From NCBI RefSeq assembly GCF_902499115.1, contig NZ_CABVPN010000026.1, positions 1 to 64,000 of the forward strand: a stretch of 64,000 nucleotides of DNA, in the 5' to 3' direction. The notes under the pieces are model-generated. The model made no database searches. It was not told the DNA's origin and saw nothing but the letters and a program-made list of their open reading frames with translations. Positions 56,913-64,000 of the stretch are shown here, piece after piece. The stretch comes from Burkholderia diffusa. GTDB lineage: Bacteria; Pseudomonadota; Gammaproteobacteria; Burkholderiales; Burkholderiaceae. The translations under genes were made by a program, and so were the position numbers. Each line of letters begins with the position of its first letter. The first letter of the stretch is position 1.

Positions 56913-57932
56913 ATGCATGCATGGCAAATCAAACCGGGGGACGGCATTGCCGGGCTCCGCCGCGTCGACGCGACGCTTCGCCCGGTCGGGCCGACCGACG
57001 TCGTCGTGAAGATCCACTCGGCCGCACTGAACTATCGAGACCTGATGTTCGCGCGCGGCGACTATCTCGGCATCGGCACCGAAGCGCTGATACCCGTCGC
57101 CGACGGCGCCGGCGAAGTCGTCGAAACCGGTCGTGACGTCACGCGGTTCAAGCCGGGCGATCGCGTGATCAACACGTATTTCCCACGCTGGATCGACGGG
57201 CCGCCCACGCCGCGGAAGGTCTCGGGGTCACCCGGCTCGCATTTCGACGGCGTGCTCGCGGAACGCTTCGTCTCCGACGAAACCGCGCTCGTCGCGATTC
57301 CCGCGCATCTCGACTACGACGAGGCGGCAACGCTGTCGTGCGCGGGCATCACCGCGTGGAATGCGCTGTTCGTCGACGGCGGGCTGGGACCGGGTGCGAC
57401 GGTCGTGCTGCTCGGCACGGGCGGTGTATCGATCATCGCGCTGCAGCTTGCGCATGCGGCCGGACTGCGCACGATCGTGACCTCGTCGAGCGATGCAAAG
57501 CTCGAACGCGCCCGCGCACTCGGTGCGGACGCAACGATCAACTACCGCGCGACACCCGAATGGCAGCATGAAGTGCTGCGGCTCACCGACGGTGCGGGCG
57601 CGGATCTCGTCATCGAAGTCGGCGGACGCGATACGCTCGCGCGCTCGGTCGCCGCGACGAAAATGGGCGGCATCGTATCGGTCATCGGCGGCCTCAGCAG
57701 CTTCGGCGGCCCGGAACTCGGGCTGCTTTCGCTGATCGGCGGCTTCAGGAAGCTGCACGGCTTCATGGTCGGCAGCCGCGCGATGCTCGACGACGTCGTG
57801 CGGCTCGTCGACGCGAAACGGATCAAGCCGGTGGTCGATCGCGTGTTCGGTTTCGACGAAGCGCCGCAGGCCTATGCCTGCCTGCAGTCGGGACAGCATT
57901 TCGGCAAGGTCGTGATTCGCGTCGTGTCGTGA
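56913..57932 (+). CDS. Zinc-independent MDR alcohol dehydrogenase / NADPH:quinone oxidoreductase
   Basis: MDR-superfamily reductase of 339 residues. The GroES-like N-terminal half has ALNYRDLMFARGDY and PVADGAGEVVETG; the Rossmann half has VVLLGTGGVSIIALQLAHAAG. The structural-zinc cysteines and catalytic zinc cysteine/histidine pair are absent, so it is a quinone-oxidoreductase-type enzyme using NADPH. AAAGGAG precedes the ATG at ideal spacing. Regulated by the divergent LysR by inference. A hairpin follows the stop. Confidence 0.9.
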   Translation: MHAWQIKPGDGIAGLRRVDATLRPVGPTDVVVKIHSAALNYRDLMFARGDYLGIGTEALIPVADGAGEVVETGRDVTRFKPGDRVINTYFPRWIDGPPTPRKVSGSPGSHFDGVLAERFVSDETALVAIPAHLDYDEAATLSCAGITAWNALFVDGGLGPGATVVLLGTGGVSIIALQLAHAAGLRTIVTSSSDAKLERARALGADATINYRATPEWQHEVLRLTDGAGADLVIEVGGRDTLARSVAATKMGGIVSVIGGLSSFGGPELGLLSLIGGFRKLHGFMVGSRAMLDDVVRLVDAKRIKPVVDRVFGFDEAPQAYACLQSGQHFGKVVIRVVS

Positions 57933-57937
57933 CGGAT

Positions 57938-57959
57938 GAAGGCGGCGCACGCCGCCTTC
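57938..57959. terminator. Hairpin between quinone oxidoreductase and porin genes
   Basis: Nine-base perfect stem GAAGGCGGC/GCCGCCTTC with a 4-base loop, starting 5 bases after the stop codon, followed by TCTCCTC. It lies between convergent genes and may act in both directions. Confidence 0.6.
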
Positions 57960-57998
57960 TCCTCGCCGCACGCTTCGCGCCAGCCGCGCGCGCCGTCG

Positions 57999-59150
57999 TC
58001 AGAACATCTGGCGCAGGCCGATCGCGGCCCCGACGTTGTTGGTTCTGCCGATCTGGTCGACCTTGCCGGTGAGCCGGTTGGTGGCACCCGGATAGTCGGC
58101 CGCGAACGCGCCGTTGCCGCGTGCGAAATCGACCGTGCCGTACACCTCGGTGTGCTTCGACAGCGCATATTCGGCCAGCACGGTCGCCGAGTAGTTGATC
58201 CCGGAGCCGAGCGTGCCGTCGAGCCGCTCCGCATTGCGCGCATGGCCGTAATAGCCGGCCACCGTGATCAGCAGCGGTGCGGTGGCCTGCCAGTTCGCGC
58301 CGACGTAGAACGTATCGTCGATGCGATTCGGGCTGCCGCCGCCGAGCGTGGGCGCCCCGGCCTGCTGCATGTTGAAGTCCGTCGTGCCCGTCTTGTCCTG
58401 ACCGTGCAGCCAGCCGGCCAGCAGGCGCACGGACGGCGTGACCTGATACGCGCCGCTCACGTGCACGAAGCTCACCTTCGCGCCATTGACCGAACTGCCG
58501 TTCACGGACGACACCGAGGTCTGCTGGTAGCCGGCGTTGATCGACGCGGGCCCTTGCGCGTAGGTCAGCTCGACGCCGTACGTGCTGTCGAGGCCCATCG
58601 CGCCGGCATGATTGCCGAACCCGTAGATCGCATCGACGCTGAAGCCGCTGTACGAGAACTTGTACTTCACCGAGTTCGGCACCGTCAGGTAATTGCCGAT
58701 GCCGTTGTACGCCCAGCTGTCCTGCCAGTAGTCGCCGACGGTCATCGGATCGAACACGTCGCCCATCGTGTCGTACAGCGGGGCGTACTGGTTGCCGAAG
58801 GTCAGCGAGCCGTACCGGTCGCTCGACAGGCCGACGTATGCCTGCCGGCTGAACAGCGTGTTCGCGACGTGCAGCTTGCCGTCGCCGAGCTCGAAACCGT
58901 TCTCCAGACGAAAGATCGCCGACAGGCCGCCGCCGAGATCCTCGCTGCCGCGCAAGCCCCAGCGGCTGTGCGTTTCGGGACCGACCGTCATTCCGATCAG
59001 GTCCTTCCCGTCGGGGCCGGCATTCGTCTGATAACGGATCGCCGTATCGACGAGGCCATACAACGTGACGGAACTCTGCGCAAATGCGGACGATGCCGCG
59101 GTCAAGACGAATACCGCGCCGACACCACCGGATACGACGATGCGTTTCAT
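57999..59150 (-). CDS. Gram-negative trimeric porin
   Basis: Outer-membrane general porin of 383 residues of the beta-proteobacterial type. A Sec signal peptide ends near SSAFA-QSSVTLYG. The mature N-terminus SSVTLYGLVDTAIRY is characteristic, and the protein ends with aromatic phenylalanine (GLRQMF), the beta-barrel assembly signal. GRLENGF-like IFRLENGFELGDG and LFSRQAYVGLSSDRYGSLTFGNQY match the family's first strands. Sixteen strands expected. Specific solute unknown. Upstream 226 bp contains no site I can name. Confidence 0.93.
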   Translation of the reverse strand: MKRIVVSGGVGAVFVLTAASSAFAQSSVTLYGLVDTAIRYQTNAGPDGKDLIGMTVGPETHSRWGLRGSEDLGGGLSAIFRLENGFELGDGKLHVANTLFSRQAYVGLSSDRYGSLTFGNQYAPLYDTMGDVFDPMTVGDYWQDSWAYNGIGNYLTVPNSVKYKFSYSGFSVDAIYGFGNHAGAMGLDSTYGVELTYAQGPASINAGYQQTSVSSVNGSSVNGAKVSFVHVSGAYQVTPSVRLLAGWLHGQDKTGTTDFNMQQAGAPTLGGGSPNRIDDTFYVGANWQATAPLLITVAGYYGHARNAERLDGTLGSGINYSATVLAEYALSKHTEVYGTVDFARGNGAFAADYPGATNRLTGKVDQIGRTNNVGAAIGLRQMF

Positions 59151-59376
59151 GAAAGGCCTCCCTGAGCGATTGATTTTGTAAGCAGTCCGACAGCATTCGT
59201 GTCCGCCTGCCGGTATAGCGCTCGGGAGAATAATCGGTCATATTCGCGGCACCTATTGCTCTTTCTGGATTGGACCTTTCCAACGCCGTCAACAATCGCG
59301 GTAACAGCCGTGCGACGGCCGGAGCGTCGCGCTCGGGTAAGATGAACGCTCCTTCCGTCGCTTCGCCGCCCAAGCC

Positions 59377-59991
59377 ATGTCGACCACCATCGCCCTCCTG
59401 CTGCCGCTCGCCGGCGTCCTGTTCCTGAGCGTGGCCAGCCCTGGCCCGAACTTCGTGATCGTCACGTCGACCGCGGTCGCGCAGCGCCGCGCCGGCGTGA
59501 TGACCGGGCTCGGCCTCGCGGCCGCATCGGGCACCTGGGCCGCGATCGCGATTGCCGGCTTCGGCCTGCTCGTCACCCACGTCGCCTGGGTGCACAGCGC
59601 GCTGCGGCTGGCGGGTGCCACGTACCTGATCTGGCTCGGCCTGAAAATGGTGCTGACCGCGCGCCAGCCGCTCGCCGTTTCCGCGCCGGCCGCGTCCTCC
59701 GGTTGGCATGCCGCGAAGAAGGGTTACGTGGTCAGCATGACGAACCCGAAATCCGTCGCGTTCTACGGCAGTATCTTCGCGTTGATGGTGCCGGCCCATG
59801 CGCCGGCGTGGTTCGATCTCGCGGTCGTCGCGCTGTCGATCGGAATTTCAGGCGCGTGGTACTGCACGATGGCGCTACTCGCGTCGCACCCGTCGGTGCG
59901 CCGGCTGCTGATCCGGCGCAAGGCCGTGCTCGATACGACGGCCGGGCTGCTGCTGATGGGGCTCGGCGGGCGGATGCTGGCCGGGCGCTGA
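59377..59991 (+). CDS. LysE-family amino-acid exporter (RhtB-like)
   Basis: Inner-membrane exporter of 204 residues with about six spans. The N-terminal SVASPGPNFVIVTSTAVAQRRAGVMTGLGLA matches the LysE/RhtB signature (PGP then G-rich loop), and LAGATYLIWLGLKMVL lies in the usual place. Exports a lysine-, threonine- or homoserine-like amino acid or metabolite. ATG start matches the family. Divergent from the porin gene; no adjacent regulator. Confidence 0.9.
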   Translation: MSTTIALLLPLAGVLFLSVASPGPNFVIVTSTAVAQRRAGVMTGLGLAAASGTWAAIAIAGFGLLVTHVAWVHSALRLAGATYLIWLGLKMVLTARQPLAVSAPAASSGWHAAKKGYVVSMTNPKSVAFYGSIFALMVPAHAPAWFDLAVVALSIGISGAWYCTMALLASHPSVRRLLIRRKAVLDTTAGLLLMGLGGRMLAGR

Positions 59992-60178
59992 GCGCCATTG
60001 CGGCCCCGCATCGCCACGGAAAAGGGCCACTTGCGACACCCTGCGCGCGATGCGCCACACGTTGAAACGGCATCCGAAATGAAATCGCGCGCCGGGTCGA
60101 ACGGCGCGCTTCGATGGAACGATGGATCGATGGCCGACGGGCGTGGCGCATCGTCGACGCACCACGCCCGTCACCGCA

Positions 60179-61582
60179 TCAGCGTACCGGATCGACTGCC
60201 ACGATCGGCGCGCCGCGCCCCTCGATGTCACGCCCCGCGAGCAAGCACAGATCCTCGCGATGATGCGCGGCAACCACCTGCACCCCCACCGGCACGTTGT
60301 TCACGATCCCGGTCGTCACCGCGAGCCCCGGCAGCCCCATCGCCGGCAGCGCCCGCAGCGTGAGCTGCGCTTCCCATACGCGCTCGAACGCTTCCGGCCC
60401 TTGCCGATCGAGATCGTCGGGAAACGGAAGCTCGGACGACACCGGCAACAACAACACCGCATATTCGTCGAGAAACAGGCGCCACTGCCGCGTCAGCGTC
60501 GTACGCCGCACGAGCGCACGGCTGATCACGTCGGCCGGCAGATCGCGCACCTTGCCGCGCACGGCGGCGATCACCGCGGCCGCGCCCGGATCGCCGTCGC
60601 TTGCCACCGCGTTTGCCAGCGCATCGAATCCGTCGCCGAGCCAGAGTTGCTCCTGCAACAGCGCGGCATCGCGCATCGGCGGCGTATCGTCGATTTCTTC
60701 GACGGCCCATCCCGCGTCGACGAGCCGTCGCGCGGCATCGCGCAGCGCGGCCTCGACCTCGGGCACGACTTCCAGACCGCGCGGACGCACGCACAGCGCC
60801 GCGCGCTTCGGCACGGGGCGACCGTCGATCGGCACCGGCACGTGCCACGGGTCGCGCGGGTCCGGTGCGGCGAGCGCACGCAGCGCCAGCGCGAGATCGT
60901 CGATCGTGCGTGCGATCGGCCCCGTCGTCGACATCAGTTGCGCGCCGATCGCACGCTCCGGCGATGACGCATTGAATGCCGGCACACGCCCGAGCGACGG
61001 CCGGATGCCATGCACGCCACACGCATAGGCCGGATAACGCACCGAGCCGCCGATGTCGGTGCCGAGCGCGATCGGGCCGATCCCGGCGGCCACGGCAGCC
61101 GCCGCGCCGCCGCTCGAACCACCCGGCGTCAGCGAACGGTTGCGTGGATTGTACGTATGGCCGTGCACGAGGTTCGACGTGAACCAGCGCAGCGCGAACG
61201 TCGGCGAATTGGTGCGGCCGAGCAGCACGGCGCCGGCCTTTCTCAGGTTCGACACCGACGGGCTGTCGGCGCTCGCGATCAGGTTTTCCTGCAACCGCGT
61301 GCCGTTGGTCGTCGCGAACGCCGCGACGTCGACGTTGATCTTCACAGTCACGGGCACCCCGGCAAGCGGGCCCGGATCGTCGCCGCGGGCGATCGCGCGA
61401 TCGACGTCGTCGGCCTGCCGCCGCACGTCGTCGGGGCGATGCTCGACCACCGCATTGATCGCCGGGTTCACCGCGTCGAGGCGGGCCAGTGCGGCATCCG
61501 CCACTTCCCGCGCGGACACTTCACGTTGCCGCACGCGTTTCGCAATTTCAGTCGCCGACAGTTGCCAGAGTTGCTGCGTCAT
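60179..61582 (-). CDS. Amidase (amidase-signature family)
   Basis: Amide hydrolase of 467 residues. The Ser-cisSer-Lys triad is complete: K81 in VTVKINVDVAA, S156 in PGGSSGGA and nucleophile S180 in GTDIGGSVRYPA. Length is standard. Substrate unknown; aryl or short aliphatic amides are usual. ATG at 61582 with GAGGAGA upstream. It is downstream (72 bp) of the alpha/beta hydrolase gene on the same strand, possibly an operon. The 187-bp gap after it shows nothing clear. Confidence 0.92.
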   Translation of the reverse strand: MTQQLWQLSATEIAKRVRQREVSAREVADAALARLDAVNPAINAVVEHRPDDVRRQADDVDRAIARGDDPGPLAGVPVTVKINVDVAAFATTNGTRLQENLIASADSPSVSNLRKAGAVLLGRTNSPTFALRWFTSNLVHGHTYNPRNRSLTPGGSSGGAAAAVAAGIGPIALGTDIGGSVRYPAYACGVHGIRPSLGRVPAFNASSPERAIGAQLMSTTGPIARTIDDLALALRALAAPDPRDPWHVPVPIDGRPVPKRAALCVRPRGLEVVPEVEAALRDAARRLVDAGWAVEEIDDTPPMRDAALLQEQLWLGDGFDALANAVASDGDPGAAAVIAAVRGKVRDLPADVISRALVRRTTLTRQWRLFLDEYAVLLLPVSSELPFPDDLDRQGPEAFERVWEAQLTLRALPAMGLPGLAVTTGIVNNVPVGVQVVAAHHREDLCLLAGRDIEGRGAPIVAVDPVR

Positions 61583-61654
61583 GACTTCTCCTCGTGAAAG
61601 GACATCACAATCACCGACGGCGCCACGTCATCCGCCACGCGGCGCCGCATTCAC

Positions 61655-62452
61655 TCACTGCGCATCCTGCTTCGCACGTTCCGCGGCCGCGATGATCGCG
61701 TCGGCCACGGCCTTGGGCTGGCTCAGCATCGCGACGTGGCTGCCGTTCACGCGCGTGACCGTCGCGCCGATCCGCTTCGCCATCGCCTCTTGCAGCTTCG
61801 GATCGATCATCCGGTCCTGCGTCGCGACAACGAACGACGACGGCTTTGCATGCCACGCGGCCTGCGCGACCTTCTCCGAGATGCAGCCACCGTACCACGG
61901 CCCTTGCGTCGCCGCGACGACGCGTTGCTGCGCGGGCGGAAGGTCCGGTGCGAAATCCTGCGCGATCGCCTTGTCCGACAGCGTCGCGAAACCGCCTCCG
62001 TCCTTGCGCAGTTCGCCGGCCCACGACGGGGCCGGCAACCCCTGCGTGACGTCGGCGATCGACTGGCCGTTGTCCGGCGCGAATGCCGCGACGTAGACGA
62101 GCGACTTCACCTTGTCGTCATTGCCGGCGTCGCTGATCACGACACCGGCCCACGAATGGCCGACCAGCACGACAGGGCCCTTCTGTTCGTCGATCGCGCG
62201 CTTCGTCGCGGCTGCGTCGTCGGCCAGCGAGCTCAGCGGGTTCTGCACCGACACGACGTGCAAGCCGCGCGCTTCGAGCAGCGGAATCACGCGGTTCCAG
62301 CTCGACCCGTCGGCGAATGCGCCGTGCACGAGCACGACGTTCGTGCCCTTCAGGTCGTCCTTCGGCGCGGCCTGCGCCGCGACCGCACCGAACAGCCCGC
62401 CGAGCACCGCCGCGGACACCAGAACCCGTTTCGTCAAACCGATCATCTTCAT
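61655..62452 (-). CDS. Exported alpha/beta hydrolase
   Basis: Secreted or periplasmic alpha/beta hydrolase of 265 residues. The signal peptide (1-29) ends AAQAA-PKDD. The fold is clear: oxyanion strand VVLVHGAFADGSSW, nucleophile S100 in GHSWAGVV, acid D in VATQDRMIDP and His in NGSHVAML. It resembles the salicylate esterase/hydroxynitrile-lyase-like group of plant-type hydrolases common in Burkholderia. AAAGGAG precedes the ATG. Reaction unknown. Confidence 0.88.
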   Translation of the reverse strand: MKMIGLTKRVLVSAAVLGGLFGAVAAQAAPKDDLKGTNVVLVHGAFADGSSWNRVIPLLEARGLHVVSVQNPLSSLADDAAATKRAIDEQKGPVVLVGHSWAGVVISDAGNDDKVKSLVYVAAFAPDNGQSIADVTQGLPAPSWAGELRKDGGGFATLSDKAIAQDFAPDLPPAQQRVVAATQGPWYGGCISEKVAQAAWHAKPSSFVVATQDRMIDPKLQEAMAKRIGATVTRVNGSHVAMLSQPKAVADAIIAAAERAKQDAQ

Positions 62453-62528
62453 GCTCCTTTCCGTCGTGTCGTTCATCTGAAGTGTTTCCGATGCGGCCGC
62501 GCCCGCGCGTGGCAGGCGCGGCAACGCA

Positions 62529-62885
62529 TCACGAATGCGCGTACAGATCGTCGGTGTCCGTCCGCGCGTTCCGTGCGGCGCGCTTGTCGGCCGCGGCGTA
62601 GCCGGTGGCACGCGCCGACGCGGCAGCCACGTTGTCGTCCTGCGACTTCGACGGGCCGTTCTGGTCCGAGCGTGCCACCTGCTGCGCCGCGGCGACGGCG
62701 CTCTCTGCGGCGGCGATATCGTCCGGGTAATGCGCTTCACTGCCGGCGGGGTTGTAGCCGGCCTTCTCGAGCCGGATGAGGTCGGCGCGCACGTCGGCAC
62801 GCGTGAGGCCGTGGCCGGTATCGGCGAACGACAATGCAGGGATCGAAACGAGCACGGCAACTGCGAGGATTCGAGCGGCTTTCAT
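62529..62885 (-). CDS. DUF4148 exported small protein
   Basis: Exported protein of 118 residues. Signal peptide 1-21 (ARILAVAVLVSIPALSFA). The mature part has GLTRADVRADLIRLEKAGYNPA and YPDDIAAAE, the hallmark of DUF4148, a family abundant in Burkholderia periplasm with no known function. AAGGAG before the ATG. The C-terminal half is Ala/Asp-rich and may be flexible. 76 bp upstream of the hydrolase gene on the same strand; not obviously co-functional. The 278-bp region before it (62886-63163) contains the next gene's terminator. Confidence 0.9.
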   Translation of the reverse strand: MKAARILAVAVLVSIPALSFADTGHGLTRADVRADLIRLEKAGYNPAGSEAHYPDDIAAAESAVAAAQQVARSDQNGPSKSQDDNVAAASARATGYAAADKRAARNARTDTDDLYAHS

Positions 62886-63105
62886 GAGATTTCTCCTTGG
62901 AGGAAGTTGGGGTATCGATCACTCGGCATCCGGTGCGAACGTCTCGCACCGAACGTTTGCTGCATGTCGACAGTAGAACCCGCTCACGTATCCGGCATGT
63001 TTCCGAAACAGGGGCGTTGTGCAATCCGATGTTTCCGCAGCGGTTCCCGATACAGTGCGATACAAACCCGGTAACCAACACACCGCTCGCCCGCCCCCCA
63101 CCATG

Positions 63106-63134
63106 AAAAAAGGCGTGCCACGCGCGGCACGCCT
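63106..63134 (-). terminator. Rho-independent terminator after the cytochrome P460 gene
   Basis: Perfect 9-base stem AGGCGTGCC/GGCACGCCT with a 6-base loop and, reading the minus strand, a six-T run immediately after. It lies 30 bases past the P460 stop codon. Strong intrinsic terminator. Confidence 0.9.
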
Positions 63135-63163
63135 TTCCGTCAGACCGATCCGGTCAGGTCACA

Positions 63164-63700
63164 TCAGGGCGCAAGCCGCGTGAACACAAGATCGTGATTC
63201 TTCACGCGCGCCTGATGACACGCGAAGCAGGTCTGGTGCTGACCGATATCAGCCGGCACGCCGTTGATGAAGCGCCCGAAGCCCCAGCCGCCCGTCGACG
63301 CGTAACGGCGCGAATCCTTCACCATCACCTGCACGGTCGTCGCCTGGCCGGGCACCGTCGCCGGCGCGAACTCTTCGGACTGCTTGCGCTTGTACGCGAG
63401 CTTCACGAGGATCGTGCCGTCCGGAAACGGTAGCGTCGACCGTTCGAGCGCGCGGATCGCGACGGGATTGCCGAGGACCACGCGCAATTCGTCGAGCGGC
63501 GCCGCTTCCTCGGCCGGCGCGACCATTTCCCACTTGCGGTAGCCGGGCGGGATCGTCACGCCGTAGATCGGCGATGCCGCCGGCTTCGGCTGCTCCGCGA
63601 ACGCGGCCGGACCGCTCGCCGACCACGCGCCCGCCAGCAGCGCGCCCGCGACGAGCGCACGGCGCGCGCCGCGGCGCAACGCACCCGTGTCTGCCCGCAT
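63164..63700 (-). CDS. Cytochrome P460-family c-type heme protein
   Basis: Exported heme protein of 178 residues. Signal peptide of about 36 residues (twin Arg, ARRALVAGALLAGAWSAS, ending near AFA-EQP). The single heme-attachment motif C158-F-A-C161-H162 lies close to the C-terminus, followed by NHDLVFTRLAP, the P460 family pattern. Family members oxidise hydroxylamine or bind NO; here the lysine cross-link (if any) cannot be assigned from sequence. The start overlaps the stop of the upstream hydrolase (TGATG), so the two are coupled. A GTG one codon upstream is an alternative. Confidence 0.88.
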   Translation of the reverse strand: MRADTGALRRGARRALVAGALLAGAWSASGPAAFAEQPKPAASPIYGVTIPPGYRKWEMVAPAEEAAPLDELRVVLGNPVAIRALERSTLPFPDGTILVKLAYKRKQSEEFAPATVPGQATTVQVMVKDSRRYASTGGWGFGRFINGVPADIGQHQTCFACHQARVKNHDLVFTRLAP

Positions 63701-64000
63701 CACAGGTGTTCCACTTGCAGGATCGCATCCGCGAATGCCTGCGGCGCTTCCTGCGGCAGGTTGTGGCCGATGCCGCCGGTGATGGTCCGGTGCTGATACT
63801 TGCCCGTGAACTTCTTCGCATAAGCGGCAGGCTCCGGATGCGGCGCGCCGTTCGCGTCGCCCTCCATCGTGATCGTCGGCACGGTGATGGCCGGGCCGGC
63901 GGCGAGCCGCCGCTCGATGTCGTCGTATTGGGCTTCGCCCTTCGCAAGCCCGAGGCGCCAGCGATAGTTGTGGATCACGACGGCCACGTGGTCGGGGTTC
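63700..64000 (-). CDS. Alpha/beta hydrolase, C-terminal part; gene runs off the window
   Basis: Partial gene: the last 100 codons of an alpha/beta hydrolase (epoxide-hydrolase / fluoroacetate-dehalogenase-like). The visible segment holds VVIHNYRWRLGLAKGEAQYDDIE, the TITMEGDANGAPHPEP acid strand and the catalytic-histidine region GGIGHNLPQEAPQAFADAILQ. The nucleophile lies outside the window. Its stop codon overlaps the start of the cytochrome P460 gene. The 5' end is cut off at the right edge. Confidence 0.85.
   Translation of the reverse strand, partial: NPDHVAVVIHNYRWRLGLAKGEAQYDDIERRLAAGPAITVPTITMEGDANGAPHPEPAAYAKKFTGKYQHRTITGGIGHNLPQEAPQAFADAILQVEHL

Overview
The window is a high-GC, gene-dense bacterial chromosome segment. 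It almost certainly comes from a Burkholderia of the cepacia complex, probably the second chromosome. The strongest marker is the convergent rpfF/rpfR pair (43782-46700). Its 287-residue crotonase-fold BDSF synthase and 667-residue PAS-GGDEF-EAL receptor match the architecture and length known for the cis-2-dodecenoic acid (BDSF) system of that group. A trimeric porin, DUF4148, MASE4, many LysR/AraC regulators and strong GC3 bias fit the same origin. I see no rRNA, tRNA, CRISPR array, insertion sequence or prophage.

Layout. 0-6 kb: a FixJ-type regulator divergent from a flavin reductase, an MFS carrier, then a two-gene unit of a 40-residue peptide and an M29-like metalloenzyme behind a recognisable promoter, then GNAT and AraC genes. 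6-11 kb: a GMC alcohol oxidase/dehydrogenase overlapping a natural Baeyer-Villiger monooxygenase-esterase fusion, which on paper converts an alcohol through ketone and ester to acid plus alcohol. 11-21 kb: a DedA/PAP2/LssY membrane protein, a small HEXXH protein, a MASE4 two-component system, and an MFS gene plus a lone solute-binding protein divergent from a TctDE-like two-component system. 21-24 kb: Lrp, ornithine cyclodeaminase and CtlX-type hydrolase (arginine/ornithine use). 24-30 kb: an operon of DUF2760 and two divergent Hsp70 proteins.

30-40 kb holds Rrf2/thioredoxin-reductase-like, LysR/hydroxyaspartate dehydratase/OCD/HAD, GST/YCII/MarR and MFS/AraC modules, several with clear operator palindromes. 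40-47 kb holds a DUF3857-transglutaminase, small proteins, an internally deleted APC permease, and rpfF/rpfR. 47-54 kb is a likely 5-oxoproline module (DUF1445, MFS, fused 5-oxoprolinase) under a divergent LysR. 54-64 kb holds a membrane protein, remnants of two decayed genes, LysR/quinone oxidoreductase, porin, LysE, amidase, alpha/beta hydrolases, DUF4148 and a cytochrome P460.

The best candidate for something undescribed is the peptide plus M29-like pair at 3.2-4.5 kb. The DUF2760-Hsp70-Hsp70 operon is second. All functions are inferred from sequence reading only; no database search was run.
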